Below, piece by piece: positions 45,053 through 56,500 of a stretch of DNA of 64,000 nt. Made by a program: the position numbers and the translations under genes. Within the stretch, counting starts at the first letter, position 1. The number at the start of each line of letters is the position of its first letter. Below the pieces are notes generated by a model. That model saw only the letters and a list, made by a program, of their open reading frames with translations. It made no database searches and was not told the DNA's origin. The DNA comes from Flavipsychrobacter sp964461535 (lineage in GTDB: Bacteria; Bacteroidota; Bacteroidia; Chitinophagales; Chitinophagaceae): assembly GCA_964461535.1 (NCBI GenBank), contig CAYWUY010000001.1:62001-126000 (forward strand), given 5' to 3'.

Positions 45053-45060
45053 TATCTTTG
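45053..45060 (+). promoter_or_regulatory. -7 promoter element of folD, implying a leaderless mRNA
   Basis: TATCTTTG ends four bases before the folD ATG, the same spacing as at kdsD and the SpmAB gene. Confidence 0.6.
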
Positions 45061-45064
45061 CGCC

Positions 45065-45946
45065 ATGCAAATACTAGACGGCACACTGGTTGCTGCCACC
45101 ATTAAGGAGCAGATCAAACAAGAAGTTATTGATTGGCAAGCCAATGGCGGTAAAAAGCCTCATTTGGCAGCTATATTAGTAGGCAACAATCCTGCTAGCG
45201 AAGCCTATGTAGGTCATAAAGTTAAAAGCTGTGCCGAACTAGGTTTTGAATCTACACTTTTACGATTTGGTACAGACATTACCGAGGCCGACTTAATAGC
45301 AGAAGTAAACAAGCTAAATAACAATGCTGATGTAGATGGTATATTGGTACAATTACCACTACCCGACCACATATCTGGCGATGCTGTTATTAATGCCATA
45401 GACCCTGCTAAAGATGTTGATGGCTTCCACCCTATTTCGCAAGGTAAAATGATGCTAGGACAACCTACCTTCTTACCTGCCACTCCATATGGTATTATGT
45501 TATTGCTAGAGCATTATAATATTGATGTTTCTGGTATGCATTGTGTAGTTATTGGCCGTAGCAATATTGTAGGTACTCCTATGACTATTTTGCTAAGCCG
45601 TAATACTAAACCTGGCAACGCTACTGTTACTCTTACACACTCTCGCACTAAAGATTTAGCGGGTATTACACGCACTGCCGATGTAATTGTGGCTGCTATA
45701 GGTAAGGCAGGTTTTGTTACTGCCGATATGGTAAAACCCGGCGCAATTGTAATTGACGTAGGTATCAACCGAATAGACGACCCTAGCAAAAAAAGCGGTT
45801 CGCGCTTGGTGGGCGACGTTGATTATGACAATGTAGCTCCTTTATGTAGCTATATTACTCCGGTTCCTAAAGGTGTAGGCCCTATGACTATTTGCGGACT
45901 TATGAAAAATACGCTTCAGGCGGCAAAACTTAAAGCCGGAAAATAA
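45065..45946 (+). CDS. folD: Methylenetetrahydrofolate dehydrogenase / methenyl-THF cyclohydrolase
   Basis: 293 residues, full length. Catalytic site: Lys in YVGHKVKSCAELGFES, and the signatures DGILVQLPLPDH and PFLPATPYG-type (FLPATPYGIMLLLEHY). The Rossmann-like GRSNIVGTPMTILLSRN binds NADP, and GVGPMTICGLMKNT ends the chain. It interconverts 5,10-methylene-THF and 10-formyl-THF, supplying formyl groups for purine synthesis. purN, which uses 10-formyl-THF, lies about 1.6 kb downstream. Confidence 0.97.
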   Translation: MQILDGTLVAATIKEQIKQEVIDWQANGGKKPHLAAILVGNNPASEAYVGHKVKSCAELGFESTLLRFGTDITEADLIAEVNKLNNNADVDGILVQLPLPDHISGDAVINAIDPAKDVDGFHPISQGKMMLGQPTFLPATPYGIMLLLEHYNIDVSGMHCVVIGRSNIVGTPMTILLSRNTKPGNATVTLTHSRTKDLAGITRTADVIVAAIGKAGFVTADMVKPGAIVIDVGINRIDDPSKKSGSRLVGDVDYDNVAPLCSYITPVPKGVGPMTICGLMKNTLQAAKLKAGK

Positions 45947-45964
45947 GCGATTAAATATCATTTT

Positions 45965-46014
45965 CAACACATGCCCTTTATCGCACCAGATACTGAGCAT
46001 GTGTTGTTGTTTTA
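45965..46014 (+). terminator. Terminator of folD
   Basis: Ten-base arms caacacatgc (45965-45974) and gcatgtgttg (45997-46006), 22-base loop, followed by a T-rich tail. Confidence 0.6.
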
Positions 46015-46034
46015 ATAGAATATAATTATTTACT

Positions 46035-46655
46035 GTGTTAAGTAAAGACATTTTAGATACACGATTCCCCGTTATGGAGCACTTCTATACCCTACAGGGC
46101 GAGGGTGTACATACCGGAAAAGCTGCCTACTTCATTCGCCTAGGCGGCTGCGATGTAGGCTGTGTATGGTGCGATGTAAAGGAAAGTTGGGATGCAGATA
46201 AACACCCTCAATTATCAGTACAACAATTAGTTGATGCCGCTATGGCACATCCTGGCCGACTAATTATAGTTACCGGTGGCGAACCTGCCATGCATGATTT
46301 AAGACCCTTATGTACTGCATTAAAAGCAAAAGGCTTTAGAGTACACCTAGAAACATCTGGTTCTTCTCCTATCATAGGCGAACTAGATTGGATTACACTC
46401 TCACCAAAGAAGTTCAAGGCTCCGTTACAAGAGTGTCTGGCACTAGCTCACGAATTAAAAGTTGTGGTATACCACAGCTCCGATTTTGAATGGGGGGAGC
46501 AACATGCCATGTATGTAAATGCTGACTGCAAACTGTTTTTGCAACCCGAATGGAGCAAAAGAGAGAAAATGACACCAATGATAACAGAATATATACAGCA
46601 ACATCCTAATTGGCAACTATCTTTACAAACTCATAAATACATCAACATTCCATAA
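46035..46655 (+). CDS. queE: 7-carboxy-7-deazaguanine synthase
   Basis: 206 residues from a GTG at 46035; the first ATG (46074) would start at MEHFYTLQGEG, but the leading FPVMEHFYTLQGEG matches the usual start of the family, so the longer form is preferred. The radical SAM motif is Cys39-x3-Cys43-x2-Cys46 (CDVGCVWC). TGGEPAMHD binds SAM. It makes the deazaguanine ring for queuosine. It leads the compact operon queE-uppP-purN with gaps of 2 and 5 bases. Confidence 0.93.
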   Translation: MLSKDILDTRFPVMEHFYTLQGEGVHTGKAAYFIRLGGCDVGCVWCDVKESWDADKHPQLSVQQLVDAAMAHPGRLIIVTGGEPAMHDLRPLCTALKAKGFRVHLETSGSSPIIGELDWITLSPKKFKAPLQECLALAHELKVVVYHSSDFEWGEQHAMYVNADCKLFLQPEWSKREKMTPMITEYIQQHPNWQLSLQTHKYINIP

Positions 46656-46657
46656 TC

Positions 46658-47521
46658 ATGACCTGGTTACAGTCAATTGTTATTGCCGTTATAGAAGGGC
46701 TTACCGAATTTTTACCTATCTCTTCTACTGCTCATATCAAATTCACAAAAGCGCTCATGCACATGGACGCCCATGATGCTTTCAGCAACATGTTCGATAT
46801 TGTTATACAGTTTGCAGCTATTATGGCAGTAATAGTGTTATACTTTAAAAAGTTCACCAATTTTAAGCAACTTTCATTTTACATCAAGCTTATAATAGCT
46901 GTTATTCCTGCTTTGCTATTTGGTGCATTGCTTAAAAAGCATATCGATAATATTTTAGGAAATGTAACTGTCATTGCCAGCATTACCTTATTAGGTGGGG
47001 TGCTATTGTTGTTTATAGAAAAACTATTTAAAGCCCCCAAAGTGCATAACGAGGAAGAAATAACCAATGGTCAGGCTCTAAAGGTTGGCTTGTTTCAGAT
47101 ACTGTCTATTCTATTTCCTGGCTTAAGCCGGAGTGCTTCTACTATTCTAGGTGGTATGGCTAGTGGTTTCGATAAAAAAGTAGCCGCTGAATTCTCATTT
47201 TTTCTTGCAGTACCTACTATGGCTGCTGCTACAGCTAAAGATGTGTTAGACACCTATAAAGAAACACCCGAGGCTTTTCAAAGCTCTAATATGGGTATGC
47301 TGGCAGTGGGTTGCCTTGTTTCATTTATAGTATCACTTATTGCTATTAAGTCCTTCATAGGCTATGTGCAGAAGCATAGCTTCAAGGCTTTTGGTATCTA
47401 TCGCATTATAGCAGGTTTGGCCATTTTAGGGCTTATTTATGCGGGTGTTATTAAGAATGAACCCAAGCACGAAAGCGCTAATAATACGCCTTCTACTACT
47501 TTAACTTTAGCTGCAAAATAG
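46658..47521 (+). CDS. uppP: Undecaprenyl-diphosphatase
   Basis: 287 residues, typical for the BacA/UppP family of inner-membrane phosphatases that recycle undecaprenyl pyrophosphate for peptidoglycan and polysaccharide synthesis. The two signature motifs are EGLTEFLPISSTAHIKF near the N-terminus and FPGLSRSASTILGGMASG in the second half, with about eight hydrophobic helices. The last 25 residues are a soluble Thr/Asn-rich tail that is longer than usual. It starts 2 bases after queE. Confidence 0.95.
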   Translation: MTWLQSIVIAVIEGLTEFLPISSTAHIKFTKALMHMDAHDAFSNMFDIVIQFAAIMAVIVLYFKKFTNFKQLSFYIKLIIAVIPALLFGALLKKHIDNILGNVTVIASITLLGGVLLLFIEKLFKAPKVHNEEEITNGQALKVGLFQILSILFPGLSRSASTILGGMASGFDKKVAAEFSFFLAVPTMAAATAKDVLDTYKETPEAFQSSNMGMLAVGCLVSFIVSLIAIKSFIGYVQKHSFKAFGIYRIIAGLAILGLIYAGVIKNEPKHESANNTPSTTLTLAAK

Positions 47522-47526
47522 CCATC

Positions 47527-48093
47527 ATGAAATCGCTAGTAATATTCGCATCCGGAGCTGGTAGTAATGCACAAGCCATAATAGACTATTTTAAAGGTAA
47601 CGGTTTAGCTAAGGTGAGTTTAATAGTTTGCAATAAGCCCAACGCAGGCGTACTGAATATTGCTCATCAAGAAGGTATTCCTACTCTACTTATTGAAAAG
47701 GTAAGCTTTCAAGATACTGCTACAGTGCAACAGCTATTGCATTTGCAGCCAGACCTATTAGTTCTTGCTGGCTTTTTATGGAAAATACCTGCTGCTATGG
47801 TAGCTGCATTCCCCAATAAGATAATTAATATACATCCGGCACTACTGCCAAAATATGGCGGAAAGGGCATGTATGGTCATCATGTGCACCAAGCTGTAGT
47901 AGACAATAAGGAGAAAGAATCAGGTATTACTATTCATTATGTTAATGAACATTATGACGAGGGCAACATTATACTTCAAGCCACAACCAAGGTAGATACT
48001 AATGATACTGCAAACGATGTAGCTGGTAAAATTCATAAGTTAGAGCACTTCTATTTTCCTCGCTGTATTCAACAATTATTATACGGTAAATAG
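47527..48093 (+). CDS. purN: Phosphoribosylglycinamide formyltransferase
   Basis: 188 residues, full length. The ribonucleotide-binding FASGAGSNAQAIIDYF lies at the N-terminus, the catalytic NIHPALLPKYGGKGMYG in the middle, and ITIHYVNEHYDEGNII carries the active Asp. It adds a formyl group from 10-formyl-THF in purine synthesis. It starts five bases after uppP and ends the operon. A 12-base palindrome (ttggtgcaccaa, 48114-48125) lies in the convergent gap. Confidence 0.96.
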   Translation: MKSLVIFASGAGSNAQAIIDYFKGNGLAKVSLIVCNKPNAGVLNIAHQEGIPTLLIEKVSFQDTATVQQLLHLQPDLLVLAGFLWKIPAAMVAAFPNKIINIHPALLPKYGGKGMYGHHVHQAVVDNKEKESGITIHYVNEHYDEGNIILQATTKVDTNDTANDVAGKIHKLEHFYFPRCIQQLLYGK

Positions 48094-48127
48094 CATCGAA
48101 TATCTACACATATTTGGTGCACCAATT

Positions 48128-49249
48128 TTACACACACTTCATCATGCACTGCCATAGCTTATCAGCACTTTGCTGCCAAGAGAATTTTTGAGCTTGTATT
48201 TTTGCTTTCTCTATCAATCTAGAACGGAGTATTTCGTCTTTATATATCTGATGCATCTTATCTGCTATATCCATAGCATCAGTAGGGTCTACTAATAATG
48301 CTGCATCACCTGCCACCTCAGGCATAGAAGAGGTGTTACTAACTATCACCGGTACATGGCACTGTAACGCCTCTAATATAGGTATACCAAAGCCCTCAAA
48401 CAATGAAGCATATACCAATGCATAGGCTGCACCCATCAGTAGCGACAACTCATCCACATTCATATAGCCCATCCATATAACATCTTCTTTATAGGGCATG
48501 GTGTTTTTCATTTGCTCTACTTCATCATACTTCCATGCTGGCCGGCCTACTATTACCAGTTTCATGTTTGTCTTATGATATTTCTTAAAAGCAATGAACG
48601 CCTTCAGTAAATTCACTATGTTCTTTCTAGGGTGTATAGCGCCCGTAAAAATAAAGTATTCGCAACCCGATGTGTATTTGTCCTTTATGGCTAGTTTTTC
48701 ATCAAAATCTAACGGTTTATATTCCGGATGAGCACCATTATAAACCACATCAATTTTATCAGGTGCAATTTTATATCTGGTACTAATATCCTCTTTAGAA
48801 TAAGTAGAAACTGTAGCTATGTGTTTAGCTTTTTTTGCAAACAATGGCGAGAAATATCTCCAATATATCCTGTGGCTAGTCACATAATGGTCGGGATAAT
48901 GCTCAAAAGCCAAATCATGTACTACCAAACAGGTTGGCACTTTAGTGCGCAAAGACAGATAACTATCAGGCGACAAAAATAAATCTATCTTATACTTTTT
49001 AAGCATAAATGGCAAACTCCATTCAAACCAAGTATAAAACAGAATAGGGTGTCGGGCTTGTGGGTGAACTATTACAGGTGTAACATTTGGTGCTATAACA
49101 AAAGAGGGGTCATACGCTCTATCAAAGAAAAACACAAACTCATGTTCAGGGTGTTGTTTTACTATTCTGCTTATGGTTTGGAAGGTAAACCATCCTATAC
49201 CCTCCAATTTACCTTTTAATAACAGCCTTGTATTTACCCCTATACGCAT
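48128..49249 (-). CDS. GT4-type glycosyltransferase
   Basis: 373 residues from the ATG at 49249; a four-residue extension upstream is not used. A GT-B fold: the N-terminal domain begins RIGVNTRLLLKGKLEGIGWF, and the C-terminal domain has FTGAIHPRKNIVNLLKAF and SLFEGFGIPILEALQCHVPV, the EX7E nucleotide-sugar motif of GT4. It probably transfers a hexose to a surface polysaccharide or lipid. It stands alone with a -7 box nine bases before the start. Confidence 0.9.
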   Translation of the reverse strand: MRIGVNTRLLLKGKLEGIGWFTFQTISRIVKQHPEHEFVFFFDRAYDPSFVIAPNVTPVIVHPQARHPILFYTWFEWSLPFMLKKYKIDLFLSPDSYLSLRTKVPTCLVVHDLAFEHYPDHYVTSHRIYWRYFSPLFAKKAKHIATVSTYSKEDISTRYKIAPDKIDVVYNGAHPEYKPLDFDEKLAIKDKYTSGCEYFIFTGAIHPRKNIVNLLKAFIAFKKYHKTNMKLVIVGRPAWKYDEVEQMKNTMPYKEDVIWMGYMNVDELSLLMGAAYALVYASLFEGFGIPILEALQCHVPVIVSNTSSMPEVAGDAALLVDPTDAMDIADKMHQIYKDEILRSRLIEKAKIQAQKFSWQQSADKLWQCMMKCV

Positions 49250-49258
49250 AAAGTGCCG

Positions 49259-49266
49259 CAAAATTA
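49259..49266 (-). promoter_or_regulatory. -7 promoter element of the GT4 gene
   Basis: TAATTTTG on the minus strand, ending nine bases before the ATG. Confidence 0.45.
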
Positions 49267-49324
49267 GGATTTTAATCCCGTATTGAACCTAAAAGCAGTA
49301 AGTATTATGATACACCATAAAAGC

Positions 49325-49354
49325 ATCAGGGCTCTTGATAACAAGAGCCCTGAT
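49325..49354 (-). terminator. Terminator of the giant-protein/barrel operon
   Basis: Thirteen-base perfect stem atcagggctcttg / caagagccctgat with the loop ataa, 27 bases past the stop of the barrel gene. A short T-rich stretch follows on the minus strand. Confidence 0.85.
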
Positions 49355-49380
49355 TATACTTATTGTGTGTGAGAAAAATC

Positions 49381-50484
49381 TTACTCATCAAATTTACCGT
49401 CAAAATCACTATCCTTAGGTGTACCTATGAAGTATCTAACTCCAATATTTATACCCATAGTAGTATTGGTAACAGATGAAACACTGTTTAACAATGAACT
49501 GTATTTGAATGATGTGAATGCACTGTTTGCTTCAATTACTTTATAACCCGCATCATTATTGTTGTTGAAAGTTTGGTAAGTGAAGAATGCACCCAAGTTA
49601 AGATGTATTCTATCACGCAATCTAACATTCACCTGAGGGCGGATAATAAAACCAATAGAACCAGATTTGTATGATACAGTACCTGAATTTTGGTCAGGCT
49701 TAACACCTAAAGCAACATTTCTACCACCTTGGCGTAAGCTATCAAATACACTTGCTATTGTACCTATAGAGTTATTTTTCTTAATAAAGTCATAAGTATG
49801 CAATACATCTGTGCTTAACGGTGTAGGGTTATTGTCATAGTATACTACATAATCATCTGGACCAGTTACATTATATGCATAAATTGCCTCATAGTTAAAC
49901 TTAGCATCCGAGCTCCATTTATTTTGCATTTGCAAGTTATAAAGGATACCGGCATCCATAGTAAAACCAATACGAGTAGAAAAACGCTTTTTATACTTTA
50001 ATACTAGCGGTATATTAATGCAAGTAATGTCTAAAGTCTCTTTGAAAGACCCAGGACTAGCTGCATCTTGTGTAGAATATACACGCTGACGGAAAGTATT
50101 ATTAGTAACACCATTGTTGTTTACACGGTCAAAAGACTGGTAATCTACACTGAAGTTATTCATAGTAGCAGTATTCTTTTGTTTAGACATCCAAATACCT
50201 GTACCTATACCAAACTTTCTGCGTTTTCCAATAAAATAGCCAAACTCAGCATCTATACCATATGATGCACCTGCAGACATTTCCAAGCCGGAAATCTTTG
50301 AAGTGGCAACATTTAAATAGTTGTTGGCATTTATGCTGCTAGTAGGCGATTGTAGTAACATACCTACAGGTAAGTTAACATCCACTACATATTTCTGAGC
50401 ATAGAAGTTATCACCGCCACGCACCTGCGCCATTGCTGTAACCCCCGCACCTACTGCAACCAACAGAAGAATTATCTTTTTCAT
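49381..50484 (-). CDS. Outer membrane beta-barrel protein, partner of the giant surface protein
   Basis: 367 residues from the ATG at 50484; a TTG directly before it adds one. Signal peptide 1-20 (AMAQV). The rest is beta-strand rich, e.g. YGIDAEFGYFIGKRRKFGIG, LDITCINIPLVLKYKKRF, IHLNLGAFFTYQTF and TTMGINIGVRYFIG. It ends TPKDSDFDGKFDE, which looks like the first half of a thrombospondin-type-3 calcium repeat that stops abruptly. It starts 28 bases after the stop of the giant T9SS protein and shares its terminator, so they are one operon. By analogy with SprB-SprF it could anchor or export the giant protein, but I see no PorP/SprF signature. Confidence 0.8.
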   Translation of the reverse strand: MKKIILLLVAVGAGVTAMAQVRGGDNFYAQKYVVDVNLPVGMLLQSPTSSINANNYLNVATSKISGLEMSAGASYGIDAEFGYFIGKRRKFGIGTGIWMSKQKNTATMNNFSVDYQSFDRVNNNGVTNNTFRQRVYSTQDAASPGSFKETLDITCINIPLVLKYKKRFSTRIGFTMDAGILYNLQMQNKWSSDAKFNYEAIYAYNVTGPDDYVVYYDNNPTPLSTDVLHTYDFIKKNNSIGTIASVFDSLRQGGRNVALGVKPDQNSGTVSYKSGSIGFIIRPQVNVRLRDRIHLNLGAFFTYQTFNNNNDAGYKVIEANSAFTSFKYSSLLNSVSSVTNTTMGINIGVRYFIGTPKDSDFDGKFDE

Positions 50485-50512
50485 CAATCTATACTTTTAA
50501 ATGCTGAGTGTA

Positions 50513-53500
50513 TTAGTTTTTAACAAATTTAACAGTAGAGAATTTCACTCCATTGTGATATACATCTACCATATATACCCCACTTGCCAAGTCTGACACA
50601 TCCAAACTTGCTTTATGGTTGGTAACCTGCTCACCCAGTATTTTCTGACCGATCATATTTACCACCTCAACACTATACTTACCAGATTTTGCATTGTTGA
50701 TATCAACACTCAAATACTGAGTTGTTGGGTTTGGATATACTGATACATCTCCATAGTTCTGAGGTAATTCATTGATACCTGTAGGAGCATGATAGTATAT
50801 CTTATTATAGCAACCACCTTGTGTTACAATAACCCAATAGTATTTATCCGTATCTAATGATGGATTAATGTAGAACTGATTAGTTTGTCCTTCTAGCAAT
50901 GCAGAATCTAAATTGTTCTTATAATCAAAGCCCCACTGATATGAATCAACTGTGTTATCTAAACATTGTAACTGACCACCGAAGTATATTACAAACGGAT
51001 TAGGAGCAGGTGTTGAGTTAACGTTAACTACAAACGAATCTGATGTTTTACAAGTGAATCCTGTAATTACTGCCTCAACTTTTACAGTTGTAGTACCTAC
51101 TGAATCAAAGTTGATTAGTGCATACTGGTGTGTAGGATCCTGAGCGTAGAACGCACTGAATGGATTTGTAGACCAAGTATACGTAGTACCTGTAGGAGGA
51201 GCAGTTGCAGTACCAAAGTTTTGGTAGCGTGTACCTTGACACAACTCAACACCTGTAGGTGGATGAGTAGTGATGGTAGGCACAGCCGGTACCGGATCAA
51301 GTGATACTTTATGAGAATCTATACTGTAACAACCATTCAATACCGCTGAGTCAATGTAAGTAACGGTAACGCGACTTGATAAACTTGCACTAGTTAATGT
51401 CTCAGCTATTGAGGTATTACCAGAACCGGTTGTAGGTGTAACACCCGTAACTGCAGGACGAGTCCAGTAGAACGATGTACCCGCACCTGTAGTGAAAGTA
51501 GGAGTAAACACATACTCTAAGCCGCTACACAAAGTATCATTCTCTAAGTTTGTGATATAAGGAGTAGGATTAACTGTTACCAACAAGTTTTGAGTAGAAC
51601 TACAACCATTCAAGCTAGTTACATATACATAAGTAACCACATGAGCAGCATTAGTAGTATCATCTAAGTATTCAGATATATTTCCTGTAGCAGATGCTGC
51701 AGGATTTGCTATACCAAATACCGGATCTCTTGTCCATATCATAGTAGCAGCTGCAGAGTCTGGTGTTGGTGTAAAGTTGAATTGTATACTATCACACACC
51801 GTAGCAGGAGCAATATTTGTAATCGTAGGATTAGCAAATACTCTGATATTTAACGTAGTATCATTTACTCCACATATGTTAGTTACTGTATAAGTAATGG
51901 TAGCAGCACCATAACCCGTAGTAGTTAAAGAACCTGTAGCATTAATAGTAGCTATTGTTGTAGGCGTTACCGACCATACACCACCACCTACAGTATCAGT
52001 ATAAGCAACCACAGTACCCATACCACATATGCTGGTATCACCAGTTATGAAGCCGGCATACGGTAATGCACCGCTTACAAACATTACAAATGATGAAGTA
52101 TCGGTTCCGCAAGATGCTGTAGTATCCATATAATAGATAGTAACAGTACCCTCACTAACACCTGTTACAGTACCGGAAGCAGAATCTACAGTAGCTATTG
52201 AAGGATCAGCAGACAACCAGTAGTCACCTAAGTTAGTACTTGTTAGTACTGCCGAAGTAGTAGCACATATAGTATCGTTACCAGAGAATACAGTTACAGT
52301 ACCAGTAGTTGGCGAAGGCTCAACAGTTACAGGTAAGAAAGCTGTATCAGCTATTGGACCAGTGAAGCTACCATTGAAACAGTTCACAGCAACGCGATAT
52401 CTAATAACCGTAGAACCTAACACAGCACCAAAACCATTAATAGATGGCGCTGAAGTAGAACCTACTAAAGTAACAGGGCCAGCCGGTACAGCACTCCAAG
52501 TAGCAGTAGCACCTGTTGGGATAGCCACTGAATCATAATAGAACCCAGTTGATAAACGACATAAAACAGATGGACCTGTAATAGTACCAGCGTCAGGAGT
52601 ATCAAGTACAGCAATAGTTCTTGTAACATCACCAGTAACACCACAAGCATTGGTAGCATTAAATGTTAGTGTTGCAGTGCCTGCAGCCAAACCAGTTACT
52701 GGCATTGTAGATGCAGTAGCAGTATTTATCGCAGTTCCCAAACCTGTAACAGTTGTAGAAGAGCTCGTCCAAGAATATGCAGATATAGGAGATCCACCAT
52801 TATTGACAATTGCTGTGCTAAAGTTTGATGTACTACCAAAACATATAGGATCAACACCTGTAATTGTTGCACCAATTGTAGGTAATGTACGCACCCACAT
52901 TGATTTTGTAGATGAAACTGTATTACAAGAGTTAGATACTGTATAAGATATAGTAACTGTACCAAAGCTAGCTGTTGTAGGAACTGCAACGCTTACACTA
53001 GAACCTGTAACAGTACCTATTACTGCACGAGCTGTGTTACTTGAAGTCCATGTACCACCAGCATCACCGCCTGTTACACTAAATGTATTTGATAAACCAG
53101 CACACACCGAGTCAGAAACAGCATTCACTGTACCGGCATTTGGTTGTGCTTTAATAAAGATGTCTTTTGTTACACTATCAGCACCGCAGGCGTTAGCTAT
53201 ACGATATTTAATAGTTGCTAAACCTGATGTAGCAGGAGCAGTATAAGCACCTAATGCAGTAATAGAACCACCACCTGTTACTACAGACCATGTACCCACA
53301 CCACCTGTAGCACCTACAGTAGTATATGTTGAAGATGTAGTAGCACAAATACTATCAGCACCAGTTATAGATGTAACAGTAGGTAATGCTCTTACAGATA
53401 CATGTATATACCCTGTATCAGAACTACAATCGTTAGATACAATATATCTTACAGAATCAGTCAAACTAGCAATTACCGGAGTATTAGCAGTTACAACACC

Positions 53501-56500
53501 CGTTGTAGCATCTACAGTAAACGCTGTAGAAGCTGTACTGAATATACCACCCGCAACTGTAGATACAACAGTAGTAGTACCACCTGCACACAATGTATCA
53601 GGACCAGTTAATGAAAGCGTACCGAAAGTTGGCGTAGGAACTACACGAACCACCATAGTATCACTTGTAGAAACGCAACCCAAAACCGTATAGCTAATGG
53701 TAGCAAAACCTGCAGCTATACCTGTAACAGTTACAGGAGAACCGGTAGTAGCAGATAAACTAGCTATACCAGTAGCAGGAGATATTGACCATGTACCACC
53801 AGGAGTAGTATTAGTTAATGTAGTAGTACCGGCTATACATAAAGTATCTACGCCAGTTGTAGCAGCTACTACAGGAGCCGGAGTTACAGTTACAATTTGA
53901 GTTATTGTATCACTNNNNNNNNNNNNNNNNNNNNNNNNNNNNNNNNNNNNNNNNNNNNNNNNNNNNNNNNNNNNNNNNNNNNNNNNNNNNNNNNNNNNNN
54001 NNNNNNNNNNNNNNTCAGTAGCACCTGCTGTTAATGCAGTAACTACAGCTTGAGAATCATTTAAAGGAGTAATAGTTGCAATAGTTGCAGAAGCTATAGA
54101 CCATGTACCACCATAGCTAGGGCTAGATACTGTATCGTTAGTACCTATACAAGCTGCAGCAGTAGTACCTGCTAAAATACCAGCTTCAGGCTGAGGCATT
54201 ACTGTAAACACCTGAGTTACACGAGAAGTATCATATAAAGATGAACTAGCAAATGTTACAGTTACTGTACCTGGAGTAATACCAGTTAATACAGCAGCAG
54301 TATCTAATATACCTGTACCTACTGCACTAATTGTAGCTATTGCAGGGTTAGATACTGTCCAAGTACCTACAGATGAACCGCGACGGGCACTGGTAATGGT
54401 CATAGGAGCACCTATACAGAAGCTATCATTAGCATATACTATAGGAGATATAACTGGCACTGGATAGTGGTGGAATATAGATACAAAGTTCGCATCACGA
54501 TTAGCTACTGCTATATCATATACTGTATTACCATCTCCATCTAGGTCAGCAATAGAAACTCCCACAGGACCTGCGAATACGAAACCACCTAACGTAGCAT
54601 TAGTAGGGCCATTAATATAGCCATGGAGCATAGTGTCTGCAACTGCAGCACTAAATGTAATAGCACCACCTGCAGATAAGTTATAGAATCTATTTATACT
54701 TCCGCTTCTAGAGTTAGATACAACGATATCTATTTTAGAGTCGCCATCAATATCACCTGTAGCTAAGCATATTGGCGTATTTCCTACTACATCGTAATCA
54801 ATTCTTGGGAAAACTAATGAACTAGAACCTATGGTAGTATTATTTTGGAATATTTGTAATTTATTATAAACTGAAGGTGTCAGTGCTGCTATATTAGAGT
54901 CAGCTACTACTACTGCTATGTCTAAATCACCATCTTGGTCGAAGTCAGCTAGTCTTACCTGATTAGGATAACCACTTGAACCATCTGCTGTAGAGAACGA
55001 TTGTTCTGCAGCAAATGTAATTGGTGCAATCATAGATGCCGTAGTATTTAAGAATGCAGATATTCTTCTATTGAAACCATGTTGAGCAACAACAATATCT
55101 GAATTGCCATCTCCATTTAGATCGCCTGTAGCTAAAGATATAGGTAAGTTAGTACTATAAGTAAAAGTAGTAATGGTATCCACTAAGAACGTAGTACTAT
55201 TCATGGTTGCTGCTGTAGAGTTATTTTTAATGTAACCCAAAGCAAATTGATAAATAGAACCACCCGATGTATCTAGCTTACTAATATATGCTATTTCAGG
55301 CTTACCATCCTTATTCAAATCAGCAATAGCTATCTCTAGTGGTCCACTTGCTTTAGGTCTAAGTGCAAGTATAAACTCAGTTCCGAACGAAGCAGTTGTT
55401 AATGTACCAGCAGTGGCATTATTAGGATACACATTTATCCTATCATTATAATTACCTGCAGATACTATATCTAACTTACCATCATTATTCATGTCGGCAA
55501 GCTTAATATTTACAGGGTGACCAAATGAGTGCAATTTAACAGGAGCAGCAAAACTTGTAGAATCTAATTTACCACGTACACCAATATTTTGGTAAACGTA
55601 AATAGTATCTCTACCTGTACCACCTACTACCATATCGGTAAAGCCATCACCATCCATATCGCCAAATTCGACTGCATAAGGAGCAACTCCTAAATCCGAG
55701 GTACCACCCCAAGGCAACTTGATATCAAAGCTTGGTCTTAGAGCAGTAATCGTAGTATCGTAGAAAGCTGTAGTATCAAATACAGGTGTTTGATTATAGT
55801 CTGCTACAGTACTTAAGCCTGTTTCTCTGTTTACTATAAATAATTTATCCTGTAATGCACCTCTAGGAACAATTACAGTCATAGAGCTACCATCAGCAGC
55901 CACTGTCATTGTAGTAGTATCAGCTATAGTAGCACCAAAGCGCACTATATTATTACTTCTTACAGGGCTGAATGTAGTACCCGCAGCAGCGTTTATTGTT
56001 ACAAGAGTAGTACCAGGTATTACTGCATTTGGTGTAAACGATGCCACAGCAGGAGGTACAGCTGCAGGAGTAACAGTCAAGTTAAAACGAGCAGTATCTG
56101 TAGGACAACCCACGTTAGACGTAACGAAATATTTTATTTCTGTAGTAGTAGCAGTTAACACTAGCTGACCTAATGCAGTAGCACTAGTAGCAGTAGTACC
56201 TGTAATAGTAGCTACAGCAGTATTTGCACTTATCCAAGTACCTCCGGCATCGCCACCAGTACGTGTTACAGTACTAGTTGTACCGGCAACTATTGGGGAA
56301 GTACCACTTAAAATACCGGCAGCAGGATTAGCATATACATTTACTACTCTAGTTACATAGTTAGTATCGTTTAATGCAACTACAAAACATGTAATTGTTG
56401 CAGTACCTGCAGACACACCAGTAATAGTAGCAGTAGTATCACTAAAGTCGGCAGTAGTACCGGCAGCAGCAGTAACTGTAGCCACAGATGTGTTGCTAGA

